64,000 nt of DNA from assembly GCF_900163965.1 (NCBI RefSeq), contig NZ_FULE01000006.1:46015-110014 (forward strand), given 5' to 3'. This DNA comes from Vibrio ruber DSM 16370 (GTDB lineage: Bacteria; Pseudomonadota; Gammaproteobacteria; Enterobacterales; Vibrionaceae). The first letter of the stretch is position 1. Every line of letters begins with the position of its first letter. The notes under the pieces are model-generated. The model saw nothing but the letters and a program-made list of their open reading frames with translations. It ran no database searches and was not told where the DNA came from. The translations under genes and the position numbers were made by a program. Shown piece after piece: positions 10,081-20,197 of the stretch.

Positions 10081-10328
10081 CACTTAATTTGGCGCGTATT
10101 CTACCTAAATTGACTTATGTCATAAAGCCCAAATATACAAAATATCATGCAGTTTTTTCATGATACCGAAAAGTCACACCACGATAGCAATCACAAGTGT
10201 CAACTTTCAGGTTTACATGATGTAAATTACTTAAGACATAGGTTTACCTGAATTTGCTGCTTCTAGCTACCGGAAACGTCACCTTTTCTTTAGTATCTCC
10301 GCAAATTATCCCAATACTTTAATGATCG
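10081..10328. other. Divergent intergenic region glyA / YitT gene
   Basis: Contains the -10-like TAGAAT of glyA on the minus strand (10098-10103). No further gene is visible. The plus-strand promoter of the next gene was not resolved. Confidence 0.4.
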
Positions 10329-10940
10329 ATGGAAAAGCACACTTTTCAGGAAGACCTCATAGCCATGATTACCGGAACTTTTTTGGTTGCTCAGGGAATT
10401 ATGTTTCTGCAAGCAGCACATGCCATTACCGGTGGGACGGCAGGATTAGCATTATTACTCAATCAGTTCACCCCCTATTCTTTTGGCGTGTTATACCTGC
10501 TATGTAATGCCCCTTTTTATTGGCTCGCCTGGAAACGGTTTGGTCGCTGGTTCGCGCTGAACAGTTTGATTTCCGGATTACTGGTCTCCCTGTTTACCGA
10601 TCTATTCTCACACTTCATTCAGTTAACACACGTCAATGAGACTTACGGTGCAATCACAGGAGGGCTCTTCATGGGGCTGGGAATGCTGATCCTTTTCCGT
10701 CATCGTTCAAGCTTAGGGGGATTCAATGTCTTCTGTCTGTTTATTCAGGATAAATGCGGGATTTCTGTCGGTAAAACACAACTATGTATTGATACCTCAA
10801 TTGTCTGTGCATCATTATTTTATTTATCCCCGGAGATCATTGCTGTTTCAATCCTCAGCGCAGCCGTACTTAACATTGTTCTGGCGATGAATCATAAACC
10901 ATCCCGATATTCTGTTACTTATACGGTTCACCATAAATGA
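10329..10940 (+). CDS. YitT-family membrane protein
   Basis: A 203-residue inner-membrane protein with five to six hydrophobic helices and the family-typical MFLQAAHAITGGTAGLAL and GGLFMGLGMLILFRHRSSLGG segments. It fits the YitT/DUF161 integral-membrane family, whose function is unknown. The C-terminal DUF2179 domain of Bacillus YitT is absent, so this is the short form. The start is uncertain: no clear ribosome site precedes 10329, and Met13 at 10365 has an AGGAAG 11 bases upstream. Confidence 0.75.
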   Translation: MEKHTFQEDLIAMITGTFLVAQGIMFLQAAHAITGGTAGLALLLNQFTPYSFGVLYLLCNAPFYWLAWKRFGRWFALNSLISGLLVSLFTDLFSHFIQLTHVNETYGAITGGLFMGLGMLILFRHRSSLGGFNVFCLFIQDKCGISVGKTQLCIDTSIVCASLFYLSPEIIAVSILSAAVLNIVLAMNHKPSRYSVTYTVHHK

Positions 10941-11040
10941 CACAGCGCGGTGGATTTTGTCTTACATAACCGGATGTTGAACAAGAAATAGCACATTTGT
11001 CCAAAAAGACATCATTCAGTCATAAATTATTAGAAAAGGC

Positions 11041-11068
11041 TTTACAGGCTGCATAGGTTTGCTATGAT
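11041..11068 (+). promoter_or_regulatory. Promoter of the tRNA-Tyr pair
   Basis: -35 TTTACA (11041-11046), 16-base spacer, -10 TATGAT (11063-11068), then a GC-rich discriminator GCGCCCC. A GC-rich discriminator is typical of stringently controlled stable-RNA promoters. Confidence 0.65.
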
Positions 11069-11126
11069 GCGCCCCGCACCGAAGAGATGAATCGGGAATA
11101 TTTCTTCACAATAAAGTGCACACCCT

Positions 11127-11211
<85 letters not shown>

Positions 11212-11283
11212 TATTCAACATGGTTGAATTATTTGATTCCATGCAATGGTCTGATTAAATAATTCAACCATGAACAAAACTCT

Positions 11284-11368
<85 letters not shown>

Positions 11369-11375
11369 TATAGAA

Positions 11376-11401
11376 AAGCCAGCATCTTGCTGGCTTTTTT
11401 T
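11376..11401 (+). terminator. Terminator of the tRNA-Tyr operon
   Basis: AAGCCAGCA-TCT-TGCTGGCTT hairpin followed by a run of eight T, eight bases after the CCA end of the second tRNA. Confidence 0.9.
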
Positions 11402-11486
11402 TCTATCGTCACCCAAATCACGGCTCTGTATCTGACCGCTTACAATGGTAATGCCCGGGCAACATACCGCTCAATTGTGATGACCT

Positions 11487-11527
11487 AAAGCAAAGGGCTC
11501 AGACTGATAAATCCCCTTTGCTTTTTT
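11487..11527 (+). terminator. Second terminator-like hairpin
   Basis: AAAGCAAAGGG / CCCTTTGCTTT arms with a 16-base loop and a T run (TTTTTT). No gene precedes it other than the tRNA operon, so it may be a backup terminator. Confidence 0.5.
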
Positions 11528-11625
11528 GTTCCGTTAACTTATTACATCAATGCAATATTGCTTTCGATCTATAGCAACTTTCCTATCTATGGCAGCTTTC
11601 TGTCTATAGAACATGGAAGCAGCCA

Positions 11626-12174
11626 TCATGCCAAATAGGCCGGAACATCTTTGATGCTATCCAGCACAACATCGGCCAGTGATTCACCCTCGTCGGTCAC
11701 CGGTTTACCGGTGCGAACCAGAATAGAAGTGCCAACCCCCGCAGCCTGAGCTGCAACCAAGTCAGAAGGTTTATCACCCACCATCACCGAATTGGCCATA
11801 TCGATGTTGAGAAAATCACGCGCAGAAATAAACATACCGGGCTGGGGTTTTCGACAGTCGCAGTCTTGCTTATATTTATCATGACCATGCTCAGGGTGAT
11901 GCGGACAATAATAAATCCCGTCCAGCTCGACGCCGCGATCAATGAAATTCCAGTCCATCCACTGAGTCAGGCTCAAAAAGCGATCTTCTGTAAACAGACC
12001 GCGCGCAATGCCAGCTTGATTGGTCACCACCACTAAAAGATATCCCATATCTTTCAGACGTTTTGTTGCCTCAAAAACCCCATCAATGAAGTGAAAATCA
12101 TGCTCATCATGAACATAACCACTATCAATATTGATCACACCATCGCGATCCAGAAACACTGCTGGTTTAGCCAA
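11626..12174 (-). CDS. gmhB: D-glycero-beta-D-manno-heptose 1,7-bisphosphate 7-phosphatase
   Basis: A 182-residue HAD-superfamily phosphatase of the ADP-heptose pathway for LPS inner core. Motif 1 is FLDRDGVIN (Asp9, Asp11). Motif 2 is [12 protein letters not shown]. The zinc loop [18 protein letters not shown] provides Cys90, His92, Cys105 and Cys107, and is followed by RKPQPGM. The last motif is VGDKPSDL. Length and zinc loop separate it from the related histidinol phosphatase. It is divergent from metN. Confidence 0.95.
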   Translation of the reverse strand: MAKPAVFLDRDGVINIDSGYVHDEHDFHFIDGVFEATKRLKDMGYLLVVVTNQAGIARGLFTEDRFLSLTQWMDWNFIDRGVELDGIYYCPHHPEHGHDKYKQDCDCRKPQPGMFISARDFLNIDMANSVMVGDKPSDLVAAQAAGVGTSILVRTGKPVTDEGESLADVVLDSIKDVPAYLA

Positions 12175-12312
12175 AGCTTTACCCCATCCGACTGATTAAT
12201 GTCGGCTATTATACTCAAACTCACTGTCGGAGATACACCCAAATCCCTTTTGTATCCTGTTTCAGCTTTTTTGATTGCCTTTTACCGGACAAATGGCGAC
12301 AATAGCACTTTT
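12175..12312. other. gmhB-metN intergenic region, left part
   Basis: No gene visible. It probably carries the gmhB promoter on the minus strand; the metN control elements follow at 12313-12364. Confidence 0.4.
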
Positions 12313-12328
12313 AGACGTCTAGACGTCG
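12313..12328. promoter_or_regulatory. MetJ operator (two tandem met boxes)
   Basis: AGACGTCT followed directly by AGACGTCG: two adjacent 8-base met boxes matching the consensus 8/8 and 7/8. MetJ with S-adenosylmethionine binds such arrays cooperatively. It lies directly upstream of the metN -35 box. Confidence 0.9.
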
Positions 12329-12335
12329 AAAGTGA

Positions 12336-12364
12336 TTGACTTCATTATCATGAAGCCATAGCAT
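12336..12364 (+). promoter_or_regulatory. Promoter of metNIQ
   Basis: -35 TTGACT (12336-12341), 17-base spacer, -10 TAGCAT (12359-12364). A start near 12371 leaves a leader of about 127 bases before metN. The MetJ boxes end seven bases upstream of the -35. Confidence 0.6.
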
Positions 12365-12497
12365 CCACTACAAAATCGCAGGTGTTGTGCTGATTGAATG
12401 CAATTTCGTCTGCCAACACACCATACCTCAGCATACCATTCGTCATCTGAGGTGATATTTAATGAATGAGCTAAGTAAGTCCTAGTCAGGTTTTCTA

Positions 12498-13532
12498 ATG
12501 ATTGAAATAAATCACGTCAATAAAATGTTTGGTCAGGGTGATAATCAAATACTCGCCCTGAAAGACATTAATCTCCATATCCGGCAAGGGACTATCTTTG
12601 GAGTGATCGGCTCTTCCGGTGCCGGGAAGAGCACGCTGATACGTTGTGTCAACATGCTGGAGTCCCCCACCAGTGGCGAAGTGATTGTTGACGGTGTTGA
12701 TCTGACCAAATTGAGCGCTGCTCAACTATGTCAGGCCAGACGCAATATCGGCATGATATTCCAGCATTTTAATCTGTTATCATCCCGAACCGTGTTTGAC
12801 AATATTGCTTTACCGCTGGAACTTGCCGGTAAGAGTCAACAGCATATTGTTCAGAAAGTGAATGAATTGCTGACACTTGTCGGCCTTGCCGACAAAAAAC
12901 AGACCTATCCGTCTAACCTCAGTGGCGGGCAAAAACAGCGTGTCGCTATCGCACGAGCGCTGGCAAGCGATCCTAAAGTATTACTCTGTGATGAAGCAAC
13001 GAGTGCTCTGGATCCGGCAACAACGCAATCCATTTTAAAGCTGCTTAAAAAGATCAACCGTCAGTTGGATATTACGATTTTGCTGATTACCCATGAGATG
13101 GATGTCGTCAAAAGTATCTGTCATGAAGTTGCTATCATCGGTGACGGTGAATTGGTCGAAAAAGGCAGTATCAGCGATATTTTTGCCCACCCGAAAACCG
13201 AGCTTGCTCATCAGTTTATCCGTTCGACGCTGGATTTATCGATTCCGGAAGATTATGAAAACCGTCTGCATCCTGAGCGTGTTCCGCAGAGTTATCCTCT
13301 TGTCCGGATGGAGTTTACCGGAGCAACAGTAGATGCGCCCTTGGTCTCCCATATCTCACGAGATTTTAATATCGATGTGAATATTCTCAGTTCTGATCTC
13401 GATTATGCCGGCGGCGTTAAATTTGGCATGTTAGTCGCAGAGCTTATCGGAGAAGATATCAACGATCAGGCAGCGATCGAATATCTCCGTTCACAGCATG
13501 TAAAAGTAGAGGTTCTCGGGTATGTCAATTAA
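12498..13532 (+). CDS. metN: Methionine ABC transporter ATP-binding protein
   Basis: A 344-residue ATPase of the MetNIQ D/L-methionine importer, at the inner face of the membrane. It has Walker [11 protein letters not shown] loop FQHFNLL, signature LSGGQKQR, Walker B VLLCDEAT and the switch His in LITHEMD. After the ATPase a C-terminal NIL (ACT-like) domain of about 90 residues binds methionine and trans-inhibits uptake. Length is typical. It overlaps metI by 11 bases and lies behind a MetJ operator. Confidence 0.96.
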   Translation: MIEINHVNKMFGQGDNQILALKDINLHIRQGTIFGVIGSSGAGKSTLIRCVNMLESPTSGEVIVDGVDLTKLSAAQLCQARRNIGMIFQHFNLLSSRTVFDNIALPLELAGKSQQHIVQKVNELLTLVGLADKKQTYPSNLSGGQKQRVAIARALASDPKVLLCDEATSALDPATTQSILKLLKKINRQLDITILLITHEMDVVKSICHEVAIIGDGELVEKGSISDIFAHPKTELAHQFIRSTLDLSIPEDYENRLHPERVPQSYPLVRMEFTGATVDAPLVSHISRDFNIDVNILSSDLDYAGGVKFGMLVAELIGEDINDQAAIEYLRSQHVKVEVLGYVN

Positions 13533-14199
13533 CCTAATCGTTGACTGGATCAGTCAAAACAACCACCTGATTCTGAATGCGACCTGGCAAACGGTTTATA
13601 TGGTTGCCATTTCTGGTCTGGTTGGCTTTCTCGTCGGTATCCCGCTTGGTGTCATTCTGCATATCACCAAACCGGGCGGATTAATGGAAAACCGACGTTT
13701 TAACCGAATTTTAGGCGCAATCGTCAACATTGGTCGTTCAGTGCCGTTTTTGGTCTTGATGGTCGCCATTATCCCATTAACTAAACTCCTGATCGGCACA
13801 TTTATCGGTACAACAGCAGCTATCGTTCCTTTAACTATCGGCGCAATTCCATTTGTTGCCCGACTGATTGAAGGGGCGCTGCTAGAAGTTCCTGCCGGTC
13901 TGGTTGAAGCCGCACAAGCAATGGGCGCAAAACCGTTACAGATCATCATTAAAGTGCTGCTACCGGAAGCAATGCCAACGATTCTCAATTCAGTTACCAT
14001 TACACTGGTGACACTGGTCAGTTACTCGGCAATGGCAGGAACCGTCGGTGGCGGCGGACTCGGTGATGTAGCGATTCGTTATGGTTTCTACCGCTATGAT
14101 ATTACCGTGATGGCAGTGACAGTCGTCATGCTCATTGTTCTGGTGCAGATTATTCAGTCAATTGGTGATGCCATCGTACGCCGGGTGGACCACAGATAG
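13522..14199 (+). CDS. metI: Methionine ABC transporter permease
   Basis: A 225-residue permease with five predicted helices and the EAA coupling loop around [20 protein letters not shown], which docks to MetN. Overlaps the metN 3' end, indicating coupled translation. Length matches MetI (217 in E. coli). Confidence 0.96.
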   Translation: MSINLIVDWISQNNHLILNATWQTVYMVAISGLVGFLVGIPLGVILHITKPGGLMENRRFNRILGAIVNIGRSVPFLVLMVAIIPLTKLLIGTFIGTTAAIVPLTIGAIPFVARLIEGALLEVPAGLVEAAQAMGAKPLQIIIKVLLPEAMPTILNSVTITLVTLVSYSAMAGTVGGGGLGDVAIRYGFYRYDITVMAVTVVMLIVLVQIIQSIGDAIVRRVDHR

Positions 14200-14270
14200 T
14201 TGACGACCGCTAAACAATAACAACATCGATGATTGTGATCATCACTCAGGATTAAGCCAAGGAGAAGTTT

Positions 14271-15080
14271 ATGAAATTAAGTCTAAAGGGTTTGCTAACA
14301 GTTGCGACGGCAGCTTCAGCGCTGGTACTGGCCGGTTGTGGTGATAAAACTGCCGATAATAACAAGATCAAAGTGGGTGTTATTGCCGGTGCAGAAGCAC
14401 AGGTGGCCGAAGTTGCCAAAAAAGTGGCAAAAGAGAAATACAATCTTGATGTGGAACTGGTCACATTCACCGATTACGTTACGCCCAATGCAGCACTGGA
14501 TGATGGTTCTGTTGACGCAAACGCATTCCAGCACAAACCTTATCTGGATCAGCAAATTGCAGATCGGGGCTACAAATTAAAGATTGCCGGCAATACGTTT
14601 GTTTATCCGATTGCCGGATATTCTAAAACCATCAAATCGGTTGATGAACTCAAAGATGGCGATCGCATTGCCGTGCCAAATGATCCAACCAACCTGGGTC
14701 GTTCACTGATCCTTCTGCAACAGCAAGGTCTGATTACTTTGCGTGATGGCGTCGGCCTCAAAGCTACGGTACAAGACATAGCAAGCAATCCGAAACAACT
14801 AGAAATTCTTGAATTGGATGCCGCCCAACTGCCTCGCTCACTGGATGATGTTGCCATTGCCATTATCAATACAACTTTTGCCAGCCAGTTGCACCTTTCT
14901 CCGGAAAAAGATGGTCTGTTTGTCGAAGACAAAGAATCACCATACGTGAATCTGATCGTCGCGCGTGAAAATAACGTCAATGACGAGAATGTGCAAAACT
15001 TTGTCAAAGCTTATCAGACTGATGAAGTTTATAATGCAGCGATGAAAATCTTCAATGACGGGGTTGTCAAAGGCTGGTAA
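14271..15080 (+). CDS. metQ: Methionine-binding lipoprotein
   Basis: A 269-residue NlpA-family substrate-binding lipoprotein that delivers methionine to MetNI. The signal peptide ends with the lipobox VLAGC (Cys23). The mature part shows the NlpA signatures TFTDYVTPNAALDDGSVDAN, FQHKPYLDQQ and VPNDPTNLGRSL. A strong ribosome site, AAGGAGAAG, precedes the ATG. A terminator follows at 15142. Confidence 0.96.
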   Translation: MKLSLKGLLTVATAASALVLAGCGDKTADNNKIKVGVIAGAEAQVAEVAKKVAKEKYNLDVELVTFTDYVTPNAALDDGSVDANAFQHKPYLDQQIADRGYKLKIAGNTFVYPIAGYSKTIKSVDELKDGDRIAVPNDPTNLGRSLILLQQQGLITLRDGVGLKATVQDIASNPKQLEILELDAAQLPRSLDDVAIAIINTTFASQLHLSPEKDGLFVEDKESPYVNLIVARENNVNDENVQNFVKAYQTDEVYNAAMKIFNDGVVKGW

Positions 15081-15141
15081 GTAATATTTTACGGCCAAAG
15101 CAGTAACAACATTCGTCTCAAGACTCATTTGTCTTGACAAT

Positions 15142-15168
15142 AAAAAGGGCATTCAATGCCCTTTTTTA
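15142..15168. terminator. Bidirectional terminator after metQ
   Basis: AAAAAGGGCAT-TCA-ATGCCCTTTTTT, with A and T runs on both sides, placed between convergent metQ and the DUF2310 gene. Confidence 0.9.
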
Positions 15169-15188
15169 TTGCTCATTTTGATGAACAC

Positions 15189-15965
15189 TTATTTCAGATA
15201 ATCCCACGACAGGTTCGAAACAATCCGGCATGAATCACATTTGAAATGGAAAATATCGTGCAGAGGTTCGGCTAACCGCCATTCGCTGCCACATTTCGGA
15301 CAACGACGATGCTGCTCATCTTCTAAGCTGGTTCCACCGACGCGGTACTGGTAATAGTAAGTAGGGATTTTCGTCAAATACTCAATCCGTCCCCGCAAAT
15401 CCCAGCCACGTCGAAACAAATCACTATCCGGCATCATCATCTCTTTTAAAGCTGAATGTTCAGCCTGACACCCACCGGCCATCTGTAATTCATCACAAGC
15501 CTGCCATTCTGTCTGCCACTTAATCACAGCTTTATGATCACCATTGAATGTCGCAGGAATCCGGTATAAAGGGATCGGAAGAAGCGTTTCACCATTGCGT
15601 AATGGTGAGCAAGTATGCACATACGTGGTATAAAGCACCTGCCATTGACGTGGCTCACCGGGATCGGTTTGCTCCGAGTGGATATCCCGCCCCAGAACGC
15701 GCACTTTCGGGGCGAGTAAACTGGCCTCAGCCAGTCTTGCGATACACCGGCGGACAAAATCGGAGTGATAATCCGGGTGCAGACTCTGTTTCTCCGCACA
15801 GACCGCCCGGACAAAAAACTCACCGTCCCCCATCACAACGGGAAATTCCCGCCCCAGAATCTGCCCGTTAAACCGCAGGGCTTCCAGTAAACCGGAAATC
15901 ACACCTTCAACGGCAGCAACCGTGGTGTTATCGAAACATTCAAACTGGAGTTCAACAACGTACAT
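15189..15965 (-). CDS. DUF2310-family Zn-ribbon protein
   Basis: A 258-residue soluble protein recognised as the DUF2310 type found in Vibrio and Pasteurellaceae. The C-terminus carries a zinc ribbon, with CPKCGSEW and CDSC about 30 residues apart, preceded by YYYQYRVGG. Family members are described only as possible nucleic-acid-binding proteins; function is unknown. It is three bases downstream of syd and probably co-transcribed with it. Confidence 0.8.
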   Translation of the reverse strand: MYVVELQFECFDNTTVAAVEGVISGLLEALRFNGQILGREFPVVMGDGEFFVRAVCAEKQSLHPDYHSDFVRRCIARLAEASLLAPKVRVLGRDIHSEQTDPGEPRQWQVLYTTYVHTCSPLRNGETLLPIPLYRIPATFNGDHKAVIKWQTEWQACDELQMAGGCQAEHSALKEMMMPDSDLFRRGWDLRGRIEYLTKIPTYYYQYRVGGTSLEDEQHRRCPKCGSEWRLAEPLHDIFHFKCDSCRIVSNLSWDYLK

Positions 15966-15968
15966 CCG

Positions 15969-16517
15969 TTACACCATCGGTTCTAATTGGTCTAAAAAAG
16001 CATCAAGTGTCGGTGCCAGTCTATCCCGTTTGGATGTACCGAGACGCTCCAGAATCACTTCACCACTGAGATTACAAATCGAAATTACATCCAGTTCAGC
16101 ATCCGTGGTCGCGATAAACACTGTCGGTTTGAGTTTCAAACGACGCTGGGTGACCAGATGGCCTAAAATATTCTCCTGCAACCGGTCAAAGTCGGCCTCA
16201 CTCCAAACTTGCAGCAATGTCAATGACTCCCCTTGCCAACGCGCCCCCATATCGGCACAAAACTGCGTGCCGTAAAATGCCTTGATATCCTCATGTAAAC
16301 TGAGCTCAATCGCTTGTTCAGCATTTGAAAAATCAGCGGAGTCATTCCGGCTGACAGGCTGCCAGTACACGCAATCACCGCGTATGGTGTCAATACAAGG
16401 CGAAGGCCAGTCTGCTAATTCGGTATTGATTGGCAAACAACCATGTTCCTGTTGATACGCCAATAAATAACGCTGACAAAACTGCGTCAGGGATGATGAT
16501 GGAACCATTTCATTCAT
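15969..16517 (-). CDS. syd: Syd, SecY-interacting protein
   Basis: A 182-residue cytosolic protein that binds SecY and is thought to guard against faulty translocons. Family signatures are PSPCI near residue 40, AVYW-like [38 protein letters not shown](R)RLKL and [10 protein letters not shown]. Length matches E. coli Syd (181). The start follows GGAGAATAAC. It is divergent from queF, the same pairing as in E. coli. Confidence 0.95.
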   Translation of the reverse strand: MNEMVPSSSLTQFCQRYLLAYQQEHGCLPINTELADWPSPCIDTIRGDCVYWQPVSRNDSADFSNAEQAIELSLHEDIKAFYGTQFCADMGARWQGESLTLLQVWSEADFDRLQENILGHLVTQRRLKLKPTVFIATTDAELDVISICNLSGEVILERLGTSKRDRLAPTLDAFLDQLEPMV

Positions 16518-16708
16518 GTTATTCTCCGAATTATTGCTGTGATACTGCGATTTGTTCAGCCGATACCCAAGAAAGCAATCGTGTTCTGCTGATAACCGGT
16601 TTGCTCCGCTAATTGACCGATCATTTCACGAAGACAGTCCGCGCCTGATGACATTGGCAGGTGGATTGCGTAAAATTCCCGGTATTCTAAACGAATTTAG
16701 TCCTGAGC

Positions 16709-17554
16709 ATGAGCAAATATTCCGATACCGAGGCCTTGGCTGACCTTAAATTAGGTCAGGAGACTGTCTATGCAAGCCATTATGATCCTTCACTCCTGCA
16801 AGGTGTTCCCCGAAGCCTGAACCGGGATGATCTGCAATTATCAGAACCGCTGCCGTTTCAGGGATGTGACCTCTGGACACTTTACGAACTCTCATGGCTC
16901 AATAACAAAGGGTTACCACAAGTTGCCATCGGATACGTTTCAATCCCGGCCACCAGCCCGAATCTGATTGAATCCAAATCATTTAAACTTTATCTGAACA
17001 GTTTTAATCAGACCAAATTTGACGACTGGCAAACCGTTCATAGCAGACTCTGTACTGACTTATCTCACTGTGCCGGTGAAGCAGTTACCGTGAACCTGAG
17101 ACATGTCAATGATTTTACCCATCAGCACATCATCACAATGGAAGGTGAATGCATTGACGAGCAGGATATTGAAATCGACCAGTATGCATTCAACCCAGCC
17201 TATCTGGAACAAGCAACCGGAGAGACTTTTGTTGAAGAAACGCTGCACAGCCATCTGTTAAAATCCAATTGTCTCATCACCAATCAACCGGACTGGGGCA
17301 GTGTTGAAATTCGCTATCGAGGCCAACAAATCAATCGTGAAGCACTCCTCCGTTACCTAATCTCTTTCCGCGAACACAATGAGTTTCATGAGCAATGCGT
17401 GGAACGGATTTTCACCGATCTGATGAAATATTGTGAACCACAGTCATTAACCGTTTATGCACGGTATACCCGCAGAGGCGGTCTGGATATTAATCCTTAT
17501 CGTTCGACGGAAGATCATCAGCCGGCCAGCGTTTTACGTATGGCTCGTCAGTAA
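16709..17554 (+). CDS. queF: NADPH-dependent 7-cyano-7-deazaguanine reductase
   Basis: A 281-residue bimodular QueF that reduces preQ0 to preQ1 in queuosine synthesis for tRNA. Catalytic Cys188 lies in [13 protein letters not shown] with Asp195. The NADPH-binding [15 protein letters not shown] motif is at about 88-102. Length matches the long gammaproteobacterial form (282). Confidence 0.96.
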   Translation: MSKYSDTEALADLKLGQETVYASHYDPSLLQGVPRSLNRDDLQLSEPLPFQGCDLWTLYELSWLNNKGLPQVAIGYVSIPATSPNLIESKSFKLYLNSFNQTKFDDWQTVHSRLCTDLSHCAGEAVTVNLRHVNDFTHQHIITMEGECIDEQDIEIDQYAFNPAYLEQATGETFVEETLHSHLLKSNCLITNQPDWGSVEIRYRGQQINREALLRYLISFREHNEFHEQCVERIFTDLMKYCEPQSLTVYARYTRRGGLDINPYRSTEDHQPASVLRMARQ

Positions 17555-17577
17555 ACCGGCTGGGAGTCATCATTCAA

Positions 17578-19860
17578 ATGATCAAAACCATCCGGAATAC
17601 GCTATCTCTATGGTTGCTTCTCAGTAGCTGTCATGTGGCGTTAGCGAGTGTTTACACCTCTCCCACACTGGAAGAGGCCAACCTGCTTCTGGATATTTCC
17701 CCGAAGGAAGCACAGTCACTCACATCCGCTTACCTGACCAAAAGAACCTTATCGGATACGAACGAGAAAACTCCGTCGAAGATCACCAGTGAAAGCTCAG
17801 ATAATCTTATCCGCACGCCGAATTCGAGTGTTGAAGCCATGGAGATTCTGGCTCAGGCGCTCTTTCTCCAAGGATATTATGATGAAGCACTGCGTTATCT
17901 GAAAAGTGCCATTGCATTAACTCAAAAATACCAACTGCCTTATCTGGAAATCGAAGTGCGTCAGTTGGAAATCCGTCTGAACTGGTTGCTTAATCATGAC
18001 TCGCAACAGGCTCGGGCTCAGCTCAAAGAACTCTCTTCAGCATTGTCTCAGCTGAAAAATGCGGAACAGCTCGGCAAAAGAATCCACTATAACATCTTGA
18101 TGCTTCTGGCTGAAATTGCCTCTAAATCAAATGAAAATGAACTGGCAGAAAGCTATTATGAAGCTGCCAAAGCCTACATTAGTGAAACACAGTCCGTCAA
18201 AAGACAGATTGAATATCATATTCAGGTCGGTAGGCACTATTTGAGTCACAAACGTTACAATAAAGCCCTGTCAGAGCTACTGACGGCTTACTGGAGTGCA
18301 TTAGAATCCAATGACGGTGCATTACTGGCGATGACGAATTCGCTTCTGGCTCAACTGTTTTATGAACGTAAGGTACTGGACAGAGCACTGCTTTATCTGG
18401 CTCAGGCCGCTGATTTTTATGATGCTTATGAGGAGTCCCCCGTACTGGTCGATATTCTCAAACGGATGGGCGATATCTACTATCGGCAAAATAAGTTTAA
18501 CCTCGCGCTGGTCTACTACCTGAATGTACTGGATCACTCTGTCACACAGCACGATATGCAACTTTTTATCGCGGTACGGATTCGTCTGGCCTCGACCTAT
18601 ATGCAGCTTTATAACTACTCGTTGGCAGAGGACTATCTGTCAGCGATTGAGCCCTTACTGGAACAGTTTAATTTTCCCCGCCTTCAGGGCCAGACCCTGC
18701 TGCTGAAAGCCGGGATCGCTTTTTATCAGAAAGATACATCCCGGGCAATCGCACTGGCCCGTCAGTCCGCTGTGCTGGCGGACAAAACCCAAGATGATCA
18801 AACCCTGATGCAGGCGTTTAAACTCCTCTCCGAGTCATCTGAGAAGCAAGGGCACTATTTAGAAGCTCTCAACTATTCACGTCAGTACAATCAATTGACT
18901 CAGAGACAGCAAAATCAATTGAATCACATCAGCGAAGAAGCCTTTAAACAGCAAAAAATGTTTGTCGAGCAAACATTACATTTGGCAGGTCAGGATCGGG
19001 CACTGAAGCAACAGGAAAAACATTATCGGTATTTACAGAATATTGCTTACGGCCTTTTTTCTGCCGGGTTCGTCTTCTTTCTGCTGATTCTACGCCGCGG
19101 CTACATTATCCGGCAGCAAAATGAAGAGATCGAATATCTGAATAATCACTTGTTCATGCATTCTCGCTCTCACTTAAATAACCTGCGGATGCTGAATGAA
19201 GATCTCTCCTCTTCGCTGCAAAAAAGCAGCCATCTTTATGAACAATGGCATATCGGTGAATTAATCCACGAACCGCTCAGTGATCGCTTACGGTTTGCCA
19301 TGATCGATATTCCTTTCCTGCGGAATATGTATCTTGAACACGGTTACACAGAAGGTCTCCAGCTTGAGCTCGCATTCGGTGAATATCTGAAAGATAAACT
19401 AGATGAACACACACGCCTGTTTCATTTTACCGACGCTAACCTTGTCTATGTGGAAAATACCCCAGTACAGACTGATGAAGATTATGACACCTCACCGCAG
19501 GCCTTATTTGAAAAAATTCAAACTTGGGTGAATGAATTCCAGCCATCCAGCCAGCTCAACCGGATTATTCGCATCGGTATCGCCGATTACCCTTTTTTAC
19601 CGAAAGCGTATACCGCCATCAACGAGAAAGAGCTGTTGGATATTCTGCTGATGGCGACCAGTGCTTCAAGAGAACTCAGTATTACAGAAAAAAGTAGCCA
19701 TTGGGTCTATTTGAAAGCAATTGATAACGCACCGGCGGCCAGCTTTGCAACGAACGATATCCGTCAGGCCTGCCGACAAGCGATTAGTCAGGGACTGATT
19801 AAAGTTCATTCTTCATACAAAAATGAAGAAAGCATCAAAAGTCTGCTGAAGGACACCTAA
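17578..19860 (+). CDS. Membrane-anchored TPR protein with degenerate GGDEF-like C-terminus
   Basis: A 760-residue protein: signal sequence (about 1-24), a periplasmic array of TPR-like helical repeats (about 85-450, e.g. FLQGYYDEALRYLKSA and IYYRQNKFNLALVYY), a coiled linker, one transmembrane helix at about 487-506, and a cytoplasmic domain (about 570-715). That domain starts RFAMIDIPFLRNMYLEHGY and is laid out like a GGDEF domain, but the signature position reads FTDANLVYV, so it cannot be a normal diguanylate cyclase. It may act as a c-di-GMP or protein-binding sensor. It lies 23 bases after queF and upstream of a separate GGDEF gene. Confidence 0.7.
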   Translation: MIKTIRNTLSLWLLLSSCHVALASVYTSPTLEEANLLLDISPKEAQSLTSAYLTKRTLSDTNEKTPSKITSESSDNLIRTPNSSVEAMEILAQALFLQGYYDEALRYLKSAIALTQKYQLPYLEIEVRQLEIRLNWLLNHDSQQARAQLKELSSALSQLKNAEQLGKRIHYNILMLLAEIASKSNENELAESYYEAAKAYISETQSVKRQIEYHIQVGRHYLSHKRYNKALSELLTAYWSALESNDGALLAMTNSLLAQLFYERKVLDRALLYLAQAADFYDAYEESPVLVDILKRMGDIYYRQNKFNLALVYYLNVLDHSVTQHDMQLFIAVRIRLASTYMQLYNYSLAEDYLSAIEPLLEQFNFPRLQGQTLLLKAGIAFYQKDTSRAIALARQSAVLADKTQDDQTLMQAFKLLSESSEKQGHYLEALNYSRQYNQLTQRQQNQLNHISEEAFKQQKMFVEQTLHLAGQDRALKQQEKHYRYLQNIAYGLFSAGFVFFLLILRRGYIIRQQNEEIEYLNNHLFMHSRSHLNNLRMLNEDLSSSLQKSSHLYEQWHIGELIHEPLSDRLRFAMIDIPFLRNMYLEHGYTEGLQLELAFGEYLKDKLDEHTRLFHFTDANLVYVENTPVQTDEDYDTSPQALFEKIQTWVNEFQPSSQLNRIIRIGIADYPFLPKAYTAINEKELLDILLMATSASRELSITEKSSHWVYLKAIDNAPAASFATNDIRQACRQAISQGLIKVHSSYKNEESIKSLLKDT

Positions 19861-20191
19861 ACGTAGTCTCAGACGCATTTTAACGGATGACTTTTATTGA
19901 TAAAAGAACGGGTTATCGTTTCGATTATGTATCGTGATGCACACAGAGTGTCATCCAGCCTGACACAGATTCAGATCCCAACTCGATCAAGTTCGGTTTG
20001 ACACGCAAAGCGACTTCGGTTCAAATCTGAGAAAGATGAAAGTGTTCTGAAACGATGTATCATTTTTCTGTCATCTGTTACCGTGACAATGAAACGTCGA
20101 ATGACCAACGATGTTGGCAATAACGCGCAAAATATAAAATACACAGATTCCCTGAATTTGCTGTGATCGATACATACTGAAACAACAGACG
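19861..20191. other. Intergenic region before GGDEF gene
   Basis: About 330 bases without a gene. I looked for a c-di-GMP riboswitch and other structured leaders and found none that holds up. It probably holds the promoter of the next gene. Confidence 0.4.
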
Positions 20192-20197
20192 TTGACT

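Noticed and set aside
10009..10083. Longer N-terminus for glyA
   Set aside because: It would be coded by the PurR operator and the ribosome site; homologues start at the 10008 ATG.
12371..12497. SAM riboswitch in the metN leader
   Set aside because: No conserved SAM-aptamer elements; the MetJ operator explains control.
19920..20070. Possible c-di-GMP (GEMM) riboswitch before the GGDEF gene, suggested by an ACACGCAAAG stretch
   Set aside because: The flanking conserved parts of the motif and the GNRA tetraloop receptor are missing and no downstream expression platform is seen.
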